A stretch of 7,017 nucleotides of DNA, taken from positions 1-7,017 of the forward strand of contig JAJBTR010000259.1 in the NCBI GenBank assembly GCA_020860745.1. Reading direction: 5' to 3'. Under the pieces are notes generated by a model. It did no database searches, was not told the DNA's origin, and saw only the letters and a list, made by a program, of their open reading frames with translations. Source of the DNA: Lachnospiraceae bacterium (lineage in GTDB: Bacteria > Bacillota > Clostridia > Lachnospirales > Lachnospiraceae). The position numbers and the translations under genes were made by a program. The stretch's first letter is position 1; each line of letters opens with the position of its first letter. Shown here piece after piece: positions 1 through 6,122 of this stretch.

Positions 1-367
1 CATCACATCCGGCATATCGGCTTTCATCAGAATTATGTGCCAGATCCGCCAGCTTAACCGCTTTTGCCACCGGATTTGTACGGATTTTTCTTATATAATC
101 AAAATAATCTGTTTGGAGATCATGTGTCAGTAGACGAAGCGCATCGATGACTTCTCTCGGAAAATCTTTTTCCAGATCTTCAAAAGTGATCGGCGTATCT
201 TCTACCACATCGTGAAGCAGGGCTGTACAGGTAGTGACCTCATCTTTCATCTGTTCTGCCAGGTGGAGCGGATGAAAGATATACGGAATATTGCAAGAAT
301 CGTACTGCCCGGCGTGTGCATCATATGCAAGGCGCAAGGCTTTGTTTGTCAATGGTGTATAAAGCAT
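1..367 (-). CDS. Stand-alone HD-domain phosphohydrolase, RelA/SpoT hydrolase-like (partial, 3' end outside window)
   Basis: The first 122 codons are visible and the gene runs off the left edge. The translation starts MLYTPLTNKALRLAYDAH and shows the metal-binding HD signature: His32 (in FHPLH), His52-Asp53 followed by the Glu56-Asp57 pair (LLHDVVEDT), and Asp108 (VKLADLAHN). This arrangement is that of the (p)ppGpp-hydrolase domain of RelA/SpoT proteins and of small stand-alone HD relatives (MESH1/SAH-like). The likely role is a Mn-dependent cytosolic phosphohydrolase, possibly on (p)ppGpp or another nucleotide. The substrate is inferred only, and no synthetase domain can be seen in the part available. 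The ATG at 367 is supported by AGGAGG six bases upstream and by a good promoter further up. The next gene is divergent, so this is not part of the glycyl radical operon. Family confidence is high; exact function is not determined. Confidence 0.85.
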   Translation of the reverse strand, partial: MLYTPLTNKALRLAYDAHAGQYDSCNIPYIFHPLHLAEQMKDEVTTCTALLHDVVEDTPITFEDLEKDFPREVIDALRLLTHDLQTDYFDYIRKIRTNPVAKAVKLADLAHNSDESRYAGCD

Positions 368-373
368 AAATTT

Positions 374-379
374 CCTCCT
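374..379 (-). promoter_or_regulatory. Shine-Dalgarno AGGAGG of the HD-domain gene
   Basis: On the minus strand AGGAGG lies six bases before the ATG at 367. It fixes that start. Confidence 0.85.
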
Positions 380-405
380 GGATTTTCCCATGGGTATTTG
401 CCTTA

Positions 406-434
406 ATTATACCAATCAGAAAGAGCTGCTTCAA
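406..434 (-). promoter_or_regulatory. Sigma-70/SigA-type promoter of the HD-domain gene
   Basis: Reading the minus strand, TTGAAG (434-429), a 17-base spacer and TATAAT (411-406) are visible, with TG one base before the -10 (TGGTATAAT, extended -10). Transcription would start near 399, giving a leader of about 30 bases that contains the ribosome binding site. Confidence 0.75.
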
Positions 435-543
435 TCCGTAAATTCAAAAGGGATGAGGTAACGGTCTGGACGGGTATCGAATTATATGAAAAAAATTGGA
501 GTAAAAATCTTAACATAAAAAACAGAACGAGGATGAGGATAAT

Positions 544-783
544 ATGGAAACACATGCAGAAGATATTTTATACACCGTCACAGAAGACGGAGAGGGCGGC
601 GGACACCTCTTCGGCGCGGTAGTCGAGACGCACCATGTCTCCGGCAGCTACTCCTATTACAGCAACAAGACCGGGAAAACGATTATCCCCCTGGGCGGGT
701 CAGAGAATACTTATAGCTATCACGCGTACAGCGACGAGTTTGACCACAGCGAGCACAGGTATACACATCTGATTGCGAAATAG
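544..783 (+). CDS. Small His/Tyr-rich protein of unknown function
   Basis: An open frame of 79 codons that I do not recognise. GAGG sits five bases before the ATG, with a second GAGG six bases further up. The gene-free upstream stretch and the hairpin just after the stop both fit a real single-gene unit. The protein has no signal peptide and no membrane segment. It begins METHAEDILYTVTEDGEGGG, then has a Gly-rich turn and a polar C-terminal half. Eight His (4, 21, 30, 31, 60, 68, 71, 75) and eight Tyr in 79 residues are unusual, and there is no Cys. His density could mean metal binding, but no spaced motif proves it. No convincing promoter was found between 440 and 530. It converges on the transporter gene and is not in the minus-strand operon. 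It could still be a chance ORF; the ribosome binding site and hairpin make that less likely. Confidence 0.6.
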   Translation: METHAEDILYTVTEDGEGGGHLFGAVVETHHVSGSYSYYSNKTGKTIIPLGGSENTYSYHAYSDEFDHSEHRYTHLIAK

Positions 784-794
784 TTTACACTACT

Positions 795-815
795 GAGGCG
801 GTGAATCACCGCCTC
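795..815 (+). terminator. Perfect hairpin between convergent genes, probable terminator
   Basis: GAGGCGGTGA and TCACCGCCTC form a perfect 10-base inverted repeat around a single A (practically an 8-base stem with a 5-base loop). It lies 11 bases after the stop of the small plus-strand gene and 16 bases beyond the stop of the minus-strand transporter gene. On the plus strand it is followed by a moderately T-rich run (CTGTTCTGTTTTC). On the minus strand no U-tract follows. It therefore fits a terminator for the small gene best, and may also stabilise the 3' end of the operon transcript. Confidence 0.6.
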
Positions 816-831
816 CTGCCTGTTCTGTTTT

Positions 832-2427
832 CTATGCTTCCACTTCTTCCTTTTTGCTGATTTCAATGGCTGCTTTTCCTTCTTCTGTATCATCCAGATA
901 ATGATCAACGCTTCCATTTACAATCCGCACAGATCCATAACAGGCTGCAATGGTAATCAGCAATATCAGGAACCCGGCTCCCACAGCAAGGCTCTGAAGA
1001 GCACTTGTTCCAACCTGCTGTAATACAAACAGGCATACCAGTGTCAGGCCGCCTGTCAGACATCCCCAGAATAATTTTAACGGGATCGGTGCTTCCTTTG
1101 CCCGGCTGTTTTTTGTCGTAAGTGAAGATACGATTCCGGTAAGAGCATCCGTCATTGTAATAAATCCGATCAACACAGCCACCAGGGTGAGAATCACCGT
1201 AATGCTTCCCAATGGCATCTCATTCAGGAGTGCAAAGTTGGCAACCGGAACTCCCCATTCTGCGATTGCTGCCTGGATTTGTCCGCCGTTTTCCAGATCC
1301 AGCCAGATGGCATTGCCTCCCCACAGGGAGAACCAGATTAAAATAAAGGCAGACGGCACCATCCAGTTGATAACGATGAATTGACGAATGGTACGTCCTT
1401 TTGCGATTTTTGCATAGAACATGCCGGCAATCGGCGAGAATGCCAGTGTCCAGATATAGTAGTAAGCGGTATTATAATTGGAAAAATTATCGTTTGTCCC
1501 CAGAAAATCTCCGTTAAACATGGCGCTGGGAAAGATGCGGATCGTCTCTCCGATACTTCCGACAATCAGCTCCAGAAGATTTTTCGTCGGGCCTGCAAAT
1601 AAGAGAAACAGGATCAGAGCAATATATATGTAGGTATTCACATTACTGATCACTGCCATTCCCTTCTTTACGCCCCTAGCAGAAGAAAAGGTAAAGACCA
1701 GTGTGACCAGGACGACAATGATCACATATAGCTTATTGGTAATCTCAATTCCCGTTACATAGGAAAGTCCGGTTGAGAACTGCATGGTTCCGAGTCCAAA
1801 GCAGGTAACGGTTCCGCAGATTAGAGTAATGCTGGAAATAATATCAATTAATGTCCCCTGCCATCCAAAGATCTTATTTTTCAGAAGCGGATACAGTGCG
1901 GTGCTCGGGCGGAATGGAAGTCCTTTATTCATGGACAGGTATACGACAATAATCCCCCAGAAAATCTGCAGCGCATAATAAAGTACGGACCAGTGTAAGG
2001 TGGACTGCGCCACGGCAGCGAGCGCAGCGTGATTTGTTCCGGCCTCCAGTTCCAGATAGGCCGGAGGATTAAAGAAATATCCCAGCGGTTCGGAAACGGC
2101 ATAAAACATCATGGCGATTCCGATACTGGAACAGATGGCCATTGCAATCCAGGTAAATATCCCATATTCCGGTTTGGCATCCGGCCCGCCGATAATCTTT
2201 TTCCCAAAATCCGGATGTATGATCATATAGATCAGCAGAACTCCGGTTATAACCGCAACGAGCAGAATCAGCCAGTTAAAGTTTAAGAGAACAGCATCCA
2301 GAAGCGTCGTACAAAACGTACAGAATGCATCTCTGAAAAAAATACCAAACGCAAACAAAATAGCGAGAACAATTGCAACCGGAACAAATATCTTTTTGTT
2401 GAGCCGGACTTTTGTGTTATGATCCAT
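832..2427 (-). CDS. BCCT-family (betaine/carnitine/choline-type) transporter with altered substrate box
   Basis: A 531-residue polytopic membrane protein with about 12 hydrophobic segments, the usual size for BCCT carriers (LeuT fold, often Na+- or H+-coupled, or exchangers). Family marks include FYAVSEPLGYFFNPP (108-122, after TM3), LHW (144-146), KGLPFRPSTALYPLL (168-182) and FSPIAGMFYAKIAKGRTIRQF (330-350). Compared by eye with BetP, the aromatic box is largely lost. BetP Trp189 is kept as Trp146, but Trp194, Tyr197, Trp374 and Trp377 appear as Tyr151, Gln154, Thr327 and Phe330. The TM3 glycine stretch GMGIG reads SIGIA (101-105). A substrate other than a plain trimethylammonium compound is therefore plausible. 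The start at 2427 is preferred: AAGGAGT lies six bases upstream, whereas the in-frame ATG at 2451 is preceded by AAGGAT with no spacing. It is third in the operon after the GRE and activase and probably imports the GRE substrate. The C-terminal tail is acidic and cytosolic. Confidence 0.9.
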   Translation of the reverse strand: MDHNTKVRLNKKIFVPVAIVLAILFAFGIFFRDAFCTFCTTLLDAVLLNFNWLILLVAVITGVLLIYMIIHPDFGKKIIGGPDAKPEYGIFTWIAMAICSSIGIAMMFYAVSEPLGYFFNPPAYLELEAGTNHAALAAVAQSTLHWSVLYYALQIFWGIIVVYLSMNKGLPFRPSTALYPLLKNKIFGWQGTLIDIISSITLICGTVTCFGLGTMQFSTGLSYVTGIEITNKLYVIIVVLVTLVFTFSSARGVKKGMAVISNVNTYIYIALILFLLFAGPTKNLLELIVGSIGETIRIFPSAMFNGDFLGTNDNFSNYNTAYYYIWTLAFSPIAGMFYAKIAKGRTIRQFIVINWMVPSAFILIWFSLWGGNAIWLDLENGGQIQAAIAEWGVPVANFALLNEMPLGSITVILTLVAVLIGFITMTDALTGIVSSLTTKNSRAKEAPIPLKLFWGCLTGGLTLVCLFVLQQVGTSALQSLAVGAGFLILLITIAACYGSVRIVNGSVDHYLDDTEEGKAAIEISKKEEVEA

Positions 2428-2433
2428 AAAGTA

Positions 2434-2440
2434 ACTCCTT
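2434..2440 (-). promoter_or_regulatory. Shine-Dalgarno AAGGAGT deciding the transporter start
   Basis: The site lies six bases upstream of the ATG at 2427, inside the longer reading frame that begins at 2451. It supports the shorter protein, whose N-terminus is MDHNTKVRLNKK. Confidence 0.8.
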
Positions 2441-2478
2441 TTTTCTTCCATATCCTTATATGCTGGTGTGCCGCTTCT

Positions 2479-2507
2479 TAATTACATATACATTCTGCAC
2501 TGCACAA
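2479..2507 (-). promoter_or_regulatory. Possible internal promoter of the transporter gene (weak)
   Basis: On the minus strand TTGTGC (2507-2502), 17 bases and TAATTA (2484-2479) could serve as -35 and -10. The match is poor at -10 and overlaps the inverted repeat, so this is tentative. Confidence 0.25.
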
Positions 2508-2525
2508 AATGTGTATGGTTAATTA
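2479..2525 (-). repeat. Inverted repeat between activase and transporter genes
   Basis: The arms are TAATTA-CATATACATT (2479-2494) and AATGTGTATG-gt-TAATTA (2508-2525). They pair over 16 positions with one G-T type mismatch and a two-base offset. The 13-base loop holds a tandem TGCACTGCAC. No U-tract follows on the minus strand, so this is not an ordinary terminator. It could be an intercistronic mRNA stabiliser or processing hairpin, an attenuator, or an operator for a separately controlled transporter gene. Confidence 0.6.
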
Positions 2526-2537
2526 GAAAACGCCGCG

Positions 2538-3458
2538 CTAGTGTGTATCTTCGCCAAGAACTGCAGTCCGGATCCCTGATTCTGTAAAAATCGCTGCAAT
2601 TTCATGCAATTGCTCATCAGAAGGTGGTTCAAACGTTTCCTGATCTGCACCCAGACTTTTATACTTTGCCACACCCAGCTCATGATAGGGAAGCAGGGTT
2701 GCAAAGGTAAACTTTCTTTCCGCGAGATATGTTCTGGTTTTTTCTATGATTTCCGGAGTATCATTGATTCCGTGTATCAGCGGCCTCCGGATCCACACTT
2801 TTTTCCGGAGTTCCGGATTCTCTGCCAGTACATCCAGATTTGCAAGGATGCGTTGATTCGAGATACCTGTATATTTTTTGTGAACCGAATCGTCGATACT
2901 TTTCATATCAAACAGGATATAGTCCGCATTTTTGGCCAGCTCAAGAAATAACGCTTTCTCACAATAACCACAGGTATCCAGGGCGACATTGATCTGATGT
3001 TCTTTGGCCATCTGGATCAGTTCTTTTGTAAATTCCGGCTGTGTGGTACATTCTCCGCCGCTGATGGTAAGCCCTCCGCCGGTCTCGTCATAATAACTCT
3101 TTTCCTTTAATACTTCCTCAAAAACTTCTTCCGCAGACATTTCCTTTGCTGCAGTGTGAAGTGCTTCCACATAACAGACGTTTGTACATTGAAAGCAGCG
3201 GATACAGAGGTCCTGCGCGATCTTTAAGCCCTCTTCCGTAAAAGAAAGCGCATGAGCCGGGCATGTCTTCACACAATTCCCATCCCCGATACATTTTTGC
3301 GAACTGTACATTAATTGATTGTGATATCCGATCAATTCCGGATTGTGGCACCAACGGCATTTCAGCGGACAACCCTTTAAAAATACAGAGGTTCGAATTC
3401 CGGGCCCGTCCGCCGTGCTGAATTTCTGAATGCCACCTACAAGTGTTTTTATAGACAT
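2538..3458 (-). CDS. Glycyl radical enzyme activating enzyme (radical SAM)
   Basis: This 306-residue protein would use S-adenosylmethionine and a [4Fe-4S] cluster to abstract hydrogen from the glycine of its partner GRE. The radical-SAM cysteines are Cys30, Cys34 and Cys37, within the family signature DGPGIRTSVFLKGCPLKC and the following RWCHNPE. A ferredoxin-like insert follows: Cys56-x5-Cys62-x3-Cys66-Pro and Cys85-x2-Cys88-x2-Cys91-x3-Cys95. The first half lacks the usual second cysteine, with Asp59 (codon GAT) in its place. The SAM-binding GGE motif is at 134-136 (LTISGGE) and DTCGY at 161-165. The length is normal for activases with the insert. The start at 3458 has AGGAG five bases upstream. 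The gene follows the GRE stop by 16 bases, so the two are co-transcribed and almost certainly partners. The family is certain; the name of the pathway is not. Confidence 0.95.
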   Translation of the reverse strand: MSIKTLVGGIQKFSTADGPGIRTSVFLKGCPLKCRWCHNPELIGYHNQLMYSSQKCIGDGNCVKTCPAHALSFTEEGLKIAQDLCIRCFQCTNVCYVEALHTAAKEMSAEEVFEEVLKEKSYYDETGGGLTISGGECTTQPEFTKELIQMAKEHQINVALDTCGYCEKALFLELAKNADYILFDMKSIDDSVHKKYTGISNQRILANLDVLAENPELRKKVWIRRPLIHGINDTPEIIEKTRTYLAERKFTFATLLPYHELGVAKYKSLGADQETFEPPSDEQLHEIAAIFTESGIRTAVLGEDTH

Positions 3459-3463
3459 ATATT

Positions 3464-3468
3464 CTCCT
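3464..3468 (-). promoter_or_regulatory. Shine-Dalgarno AGGAG of the activase gene
   Basis: It lies in the 16-base gap after the GRE stop, five bases before the ATG at 3458. This supports tight translational linkage of the two genes. Confidence 0.75.
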
Positions 3469-3474
3469 GCCTGT

Positions 3475-5853
3475 TTATGCCAGGTGCGCTGTCCGAGAAA
3501 TGATCACATCCTGTACTTCACGATCTAACTCCGTGAAATATGCCAGATAACCTGCCACACGTACCACCAGGTCTCTGTAATCTTCCGGCGTTTCCTGTGC
3601 TTTTCTCAAGGTTGCATCATCTACAACATTAATCTGCAGATGATATCCGCCCTGTTTGCAGAAGCCCTTTACCACGCCTTCCATGATCCTGATTCCATTT
3701 TCTCCGGCAACCCCATGCGGATCAAACCGGGTATTGTACAGGCATCCGCCATGAAAATGCTGATTCGGCAGATGGGCAACAGAATTTGCAGCCACTGTCG
3801 GACCGTTGACATCACGTCCCATCGTCGGGGAAGCATTATCACTCAATGGCGCAAACGCCTTTCTCCCGTCAGGGGTTGCACCTACGCATCTCCCGAGAGG
3901 AACATTGTGCGTCTGTGACTGATTGCCCAGTGCAAATCTTCCGTTATTATGTCTTCCATCCGGTTTGAGACTTCCTCTTTCCCAGAATCCCTCCAGGAAA
4001 TGATTGATGTATTCATCGGCCTCCGAATTGTCATTGCCGAATTTCGGCGGGCGATTGATGAGATACTGCCGCATCGTTTCGCCCTCGATTCCTTCAAAAT
4101 TACTGTCGCACAATGCAATCAATTCAGCCATCGTCATTTTTTTATCAACGAAAACGGCGTATTTAATAGCCATCATACTGTCCGCGATCGTTGACGGCGC
4201 TGTGATGAACACATTGGTAAATGGCTTATAACAGCCGCCCTCCTGCAGGGATTCCCCGTTTTCAATACATCCTCCGATCAGGCTGGACTGATAAATTGTC
4301 GGAAGATATGTTGCCTGAATGGAATTCGTAATACGGTAGGCTCTCATATGCAGATCCCAGAAATAATCACATTGCTTTTCAAAGGCTTCCATCACATCTT
4401 CGATGCGTTTCCACGCAGACGGCTCACCCGTTTTCAGTCCCAGCTGTTTCCCGGTCAGCGGATCCCTTCCATTGTGCAGAGTGACTTCAAGTATCTTGGG
4501 GAAATTAATATTTCCGCCGGTTGCACTGCCGTCTGCAATGCCGGTTCCCGGCTTCGGTTCTACACATCCGGTGATCACCCAGTCTCTGGCTTCTTCCAAC
4601 GTCGCGCCCTGTTCGATGACAATCTTCTGGGCTGTAACATCATTGTAAAATGCCGGGTTTCCGATTCCCTGCTGGTTCATCCAGATGGCTTTATGCCAGA
4701 TGGATTCCGGTGTTTTTGGAGAAACCCTGAGTGCTACAGGCTGAGCGATTCGAAGGTCATTCGCAACGTCTAAAATAATATCCGTCAGTTCATTGCATGC
4801 GTCGTTCCCTTCCGGATCAACGCCTCCGATGGAAAGAATCTGCCAGGTCGGATAACCGGCATCTGCCTGACTGTAATATTCGTCATTCATGTAAAATACA
4901 GTCGTTGATTTGATAAACAGACAACTGATCAGCTCAATGGCCCGGTCTCTGTCAATGCGGCCGGCTTTCAGGTCATTTCTGTAATATTCTATGAAATTCT
5001 GGTCCATACGGCCCAGAGATGTCGAATAAGAAGAGGCCTCTACGTTGCAGATTACCTGCGTCATCCACTGGAACTGAATCGCTTCATAGAATGTATCCGG
5101 TGAAAATTCCGGCACTTTGCGGCAGATACGGGCCAGTTCAAGAAGCTCTTCTTTCCGGTTGATGTCTCCGCATGTATCTGCCTGCCTCTCTGCTTCATCG
5201 GCACAGCGATGTGAATAGCGGATCACAGCCTTTAAAACGATCATTACCGCTTTCCAGAACTGCACTTTTTTCTGTTTGTCCAATGTCAGTCCCTCTTCAA
5301 GAGCCTGATCAATATTTGCCTGACAACGGCCGATCATTCCGGAAAATCCTTCGTGGAAAAGCTTCAGATAATTCGGAGTTACCGCAGAGGAGCAGACTCC
5401 TTTTCCGCCGGATTTAAAGACTCCTGCAGCTTCACATTCTTTATAGTATTCCGGGAAAGCATCCATCGCAAGATCTTCGGTTGATTTTCCGTCCCAGTAA
5501 TCAAAGCATTCCAGAACCTTTTCGACATCTTCAGGACTGATATCCATCGGATCGCTTTTTCGCTTGCTCATGTGCGGAAGTTCATCCCGCATCCACATCT
5601 TTGTAGAATTGTACTCCGGAAAAATAGCTGCTGAGCGAAGCTTTTCTGACAGCGAGCCGGCAAGAAGATCCCCATCTCTGATCACAACCGCTTTGTGGTC
5701 TAACACATACTCCAGCACATGTGCACGGTGAAGATAAATGGGTTCCCCTGCGTATTTTTTATAGGCTTCCGTAGCTAAGAGAACTCTCTCTGCACTCAAT
5801 CCCGGAGTCACCCCAAGCAGTTCCTTTTTTAATTTTGTGATCCGTTCATTCAT
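3475..5853 (-). CDS. Glycyl radical enzyme of the PFL/glycerol dehydratase-like superfamily, substrate unknown
   Basis: A cytosolic enzyme of 792 residues (counted from MNERI), similar in length to glycerol and hydroxyproline dehydratases. It has the N-terminal PFL-like barrel and the C-terminal glycine-radical domain. The thiyl cysteine is Cys430 in ITGCVEP, with Glu432 as likely base. The radical glycine is Gly768 in RVAGYLAYF. The region SLGRMDQNF (279-287) is also typical of the family. After GCVEP the sequence runs KPGTGIADGSATGGNINFPK. By eye this lacks the equivalents of glycerol dehydratase Asp447 and of choline TMA-lyase Thr502/Tyr506. The usual GHxxPDY segment reads SAVTPNY (156-162), with Ala157 at the His position. 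A dehydratase, C-N lyase or C-S lyase role is possible; a formate acetyltransferase is unlikely because the Cys-Cys pair is missing. There is no N-terminal microcompartment-targeting extension. The frame is open to 5916, but the start at 5853 is chosen because AAGGAGG lies 12 bases upstream and the promoter lies at 5903-5911. Confidence 0.93.
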   Translation of the reverse strand: MNERITKLKKELLGVTPGLSAERVLLATEAYKKYAGEPIYLHRAHVLEYVLDHKAVVIRDGDLLAGSLSEKLRSAAIFPEYNSTKMWMRDELPHMSKRKSDPMDISPEDVEKVLECFDYWDGKSTEDLAMDAFPEYYKECEAAGVFKSGGKGVCSSAVTPNYLKLFHEGFSGMIGRCQANIDQALEEGLTLDKQKKVQFWKAVMIVLKAVIRYSHRCADEAERQADTCGDINRKEELLELARICRKVPEFSPDTFYEAIQFQWMTQVICNVEASSYSTSLGRMDQNFIEYYRNDLKAGRIDRDRAIELISCLFIKSTTVFYMNDEYYSQADAGYPTWQILSIGGVDPEGNDACNELTDIILDVANDLRIAQPVALRVSPKTPESIWHKAIWMNQQGIGNPAFYNDVTAQKIVIEQGATLEEARDWVITGCVEPKPGTGIADGSATGGNINFPKILEVTLHNGRDPLTGKQLGLKTGEPSAWKRIEDVMEAFEKQCDYFWDLHMRAYRITNSIQATYLPTIYQSSLIGGCIENGESLQEGGCYKPFTNVFITAPSTIADSMMAIKYAVFVDKKMTMAELIALCDSNFEGIEGETMRQYLINRPPKFGNDNSEADEYINHFLEGFWERGSLKPDGRHNNGRFALGNQSQTHNVPLGRCVGATPDGRKAFAPLSDNASPTMGRDVNGPTVAANSVAHLPNQHFHGGCLYNTRFDPHGVAGENGIRIMEGVVKGFCKQGGYHLQINVVDDATLRKAQETPEDYRDLVVRVAGYLAYFTELDREVQDVIISRTAHLA

Positions 5854-5865
5854 TATGGTTATGAT

Positions 5866-5872
5866 CCTCCTT
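5866..5872 (-). promoter_or_regulatory. Shine-Dalgarno AAGGAGG of the GRE gene
   Basis: The site is complete but 12 bases from the ATG at 5853, longer than the usual 6-9. No closer in-frame ATG, GTG or TTG exists after it. It still favours this start over the upstream ATG at 5916. Confidence 0.65.
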
Positions 5873-5902
5873 TCAGACGTATACTTGATTTCCCTGAATG
5901 TT

Positions 5903-5931
5903 ATTATATCATGCAATGGTTAGCTCTGCAC
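5903..5931 (-). promoter_or_regulatory. Extended -10 promoter of the GRE operon
   Basis: On the minus strand TGATATAAT (5911-5903) is a perfect TGn-TATAAT. The 17-base-spaced -35 position (5931-5926) reads GTGCAG and is poor, which fits an extended -10 or an activator-dependent promoter. Transcription would begin near 5896, leaving a leader of about 43 bases. Confidence 0.65.
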
Positions 5932-5996
5932 AGAAAATTTTGTGAATATTGGTGCCCCACTTGTTATGACTGCATTTCGACGCAAATCCCCATTAA

Positions 5997-6024
5997 TTTT
6001 TTGTAAGGAAATTTTAACAAAAAA
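5997..6024. repeat. AT-rich inverted repeat in the divergent intergenic region
   Basis: TTTTTTGT (5997-6004) and ACAAAAAA (6017-6024) are 8-base inverted arms 12 bases apart, lying between the divergent GRE and exporter promoters. It could be an operator, but homopolymer-rich arms often arise by chance. Confidence 0.3.
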
Positions 6025-6056
6025 GAGCATCGGACTGATCGATTGATTTACGCCGG

Positions 6057-6085
6057 TTGCACAATCCCGGAAGGAAGACTATAAT
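6057..6085 (+). promoter_or_regulatory. Promoter of the TauE/SafE-family gene
   Basis: TTGCAC (6057-6062), a 17-base spacer and a perfect TATAAT (6080-6085) are present. Transcription would start near 6092, about 30 bases before the chosen ATG. Confidence 0.65.
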
Positions 6086-6110
6086 AAGGAAATATTTATA
6101 GAAAAAAAGT

Positions 6111-6116
6111 AAGGTG
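6111..6116 (+). promoter_or_regulatory. Shine-Dalgarno AAGGTG deciding the TauE/SafE start
   Basis: It lies six bases before ATG 6123. The alternative GTG start at 6114 overlaps this site, which argues against it. Confidence 0.6.
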
Positions 6117-6122
6117 AGCAGT

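Noticed and set aside
4348..4773. Plus-strand open frame of 141 codons inside the GRE gene
   Set aside because: It lies antisense to a strongly conserved enzyme gene, has no ribosome binding site that stands out, and its translation resembles no family. It is a shadow frame.
3475..5853. Calling the GRE choline trimethylamine-lyase (CutC) because a BCCT transporter is in the operon
   Set aside because: The post-cysteine segment and pocket residues do not match what I remember of CutC, no microcompartment genes or targeting extension are seen, and the carrier has lost most of its quaternary-amine box.
3475..5853. Pyruvate formate-lyase
   Set aside because: The adjacent Cys-Cys active-site pair is absent. 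A single Cys430 in GCVEP is the dehydratase/lyase pattern.
5933..5958. Rex-like operator (TTGTGAATATT) upstream of the GRE
   Set aside because: Only one half-site fits. The expected second half TTCACAA is replaced by unrelated sequence.
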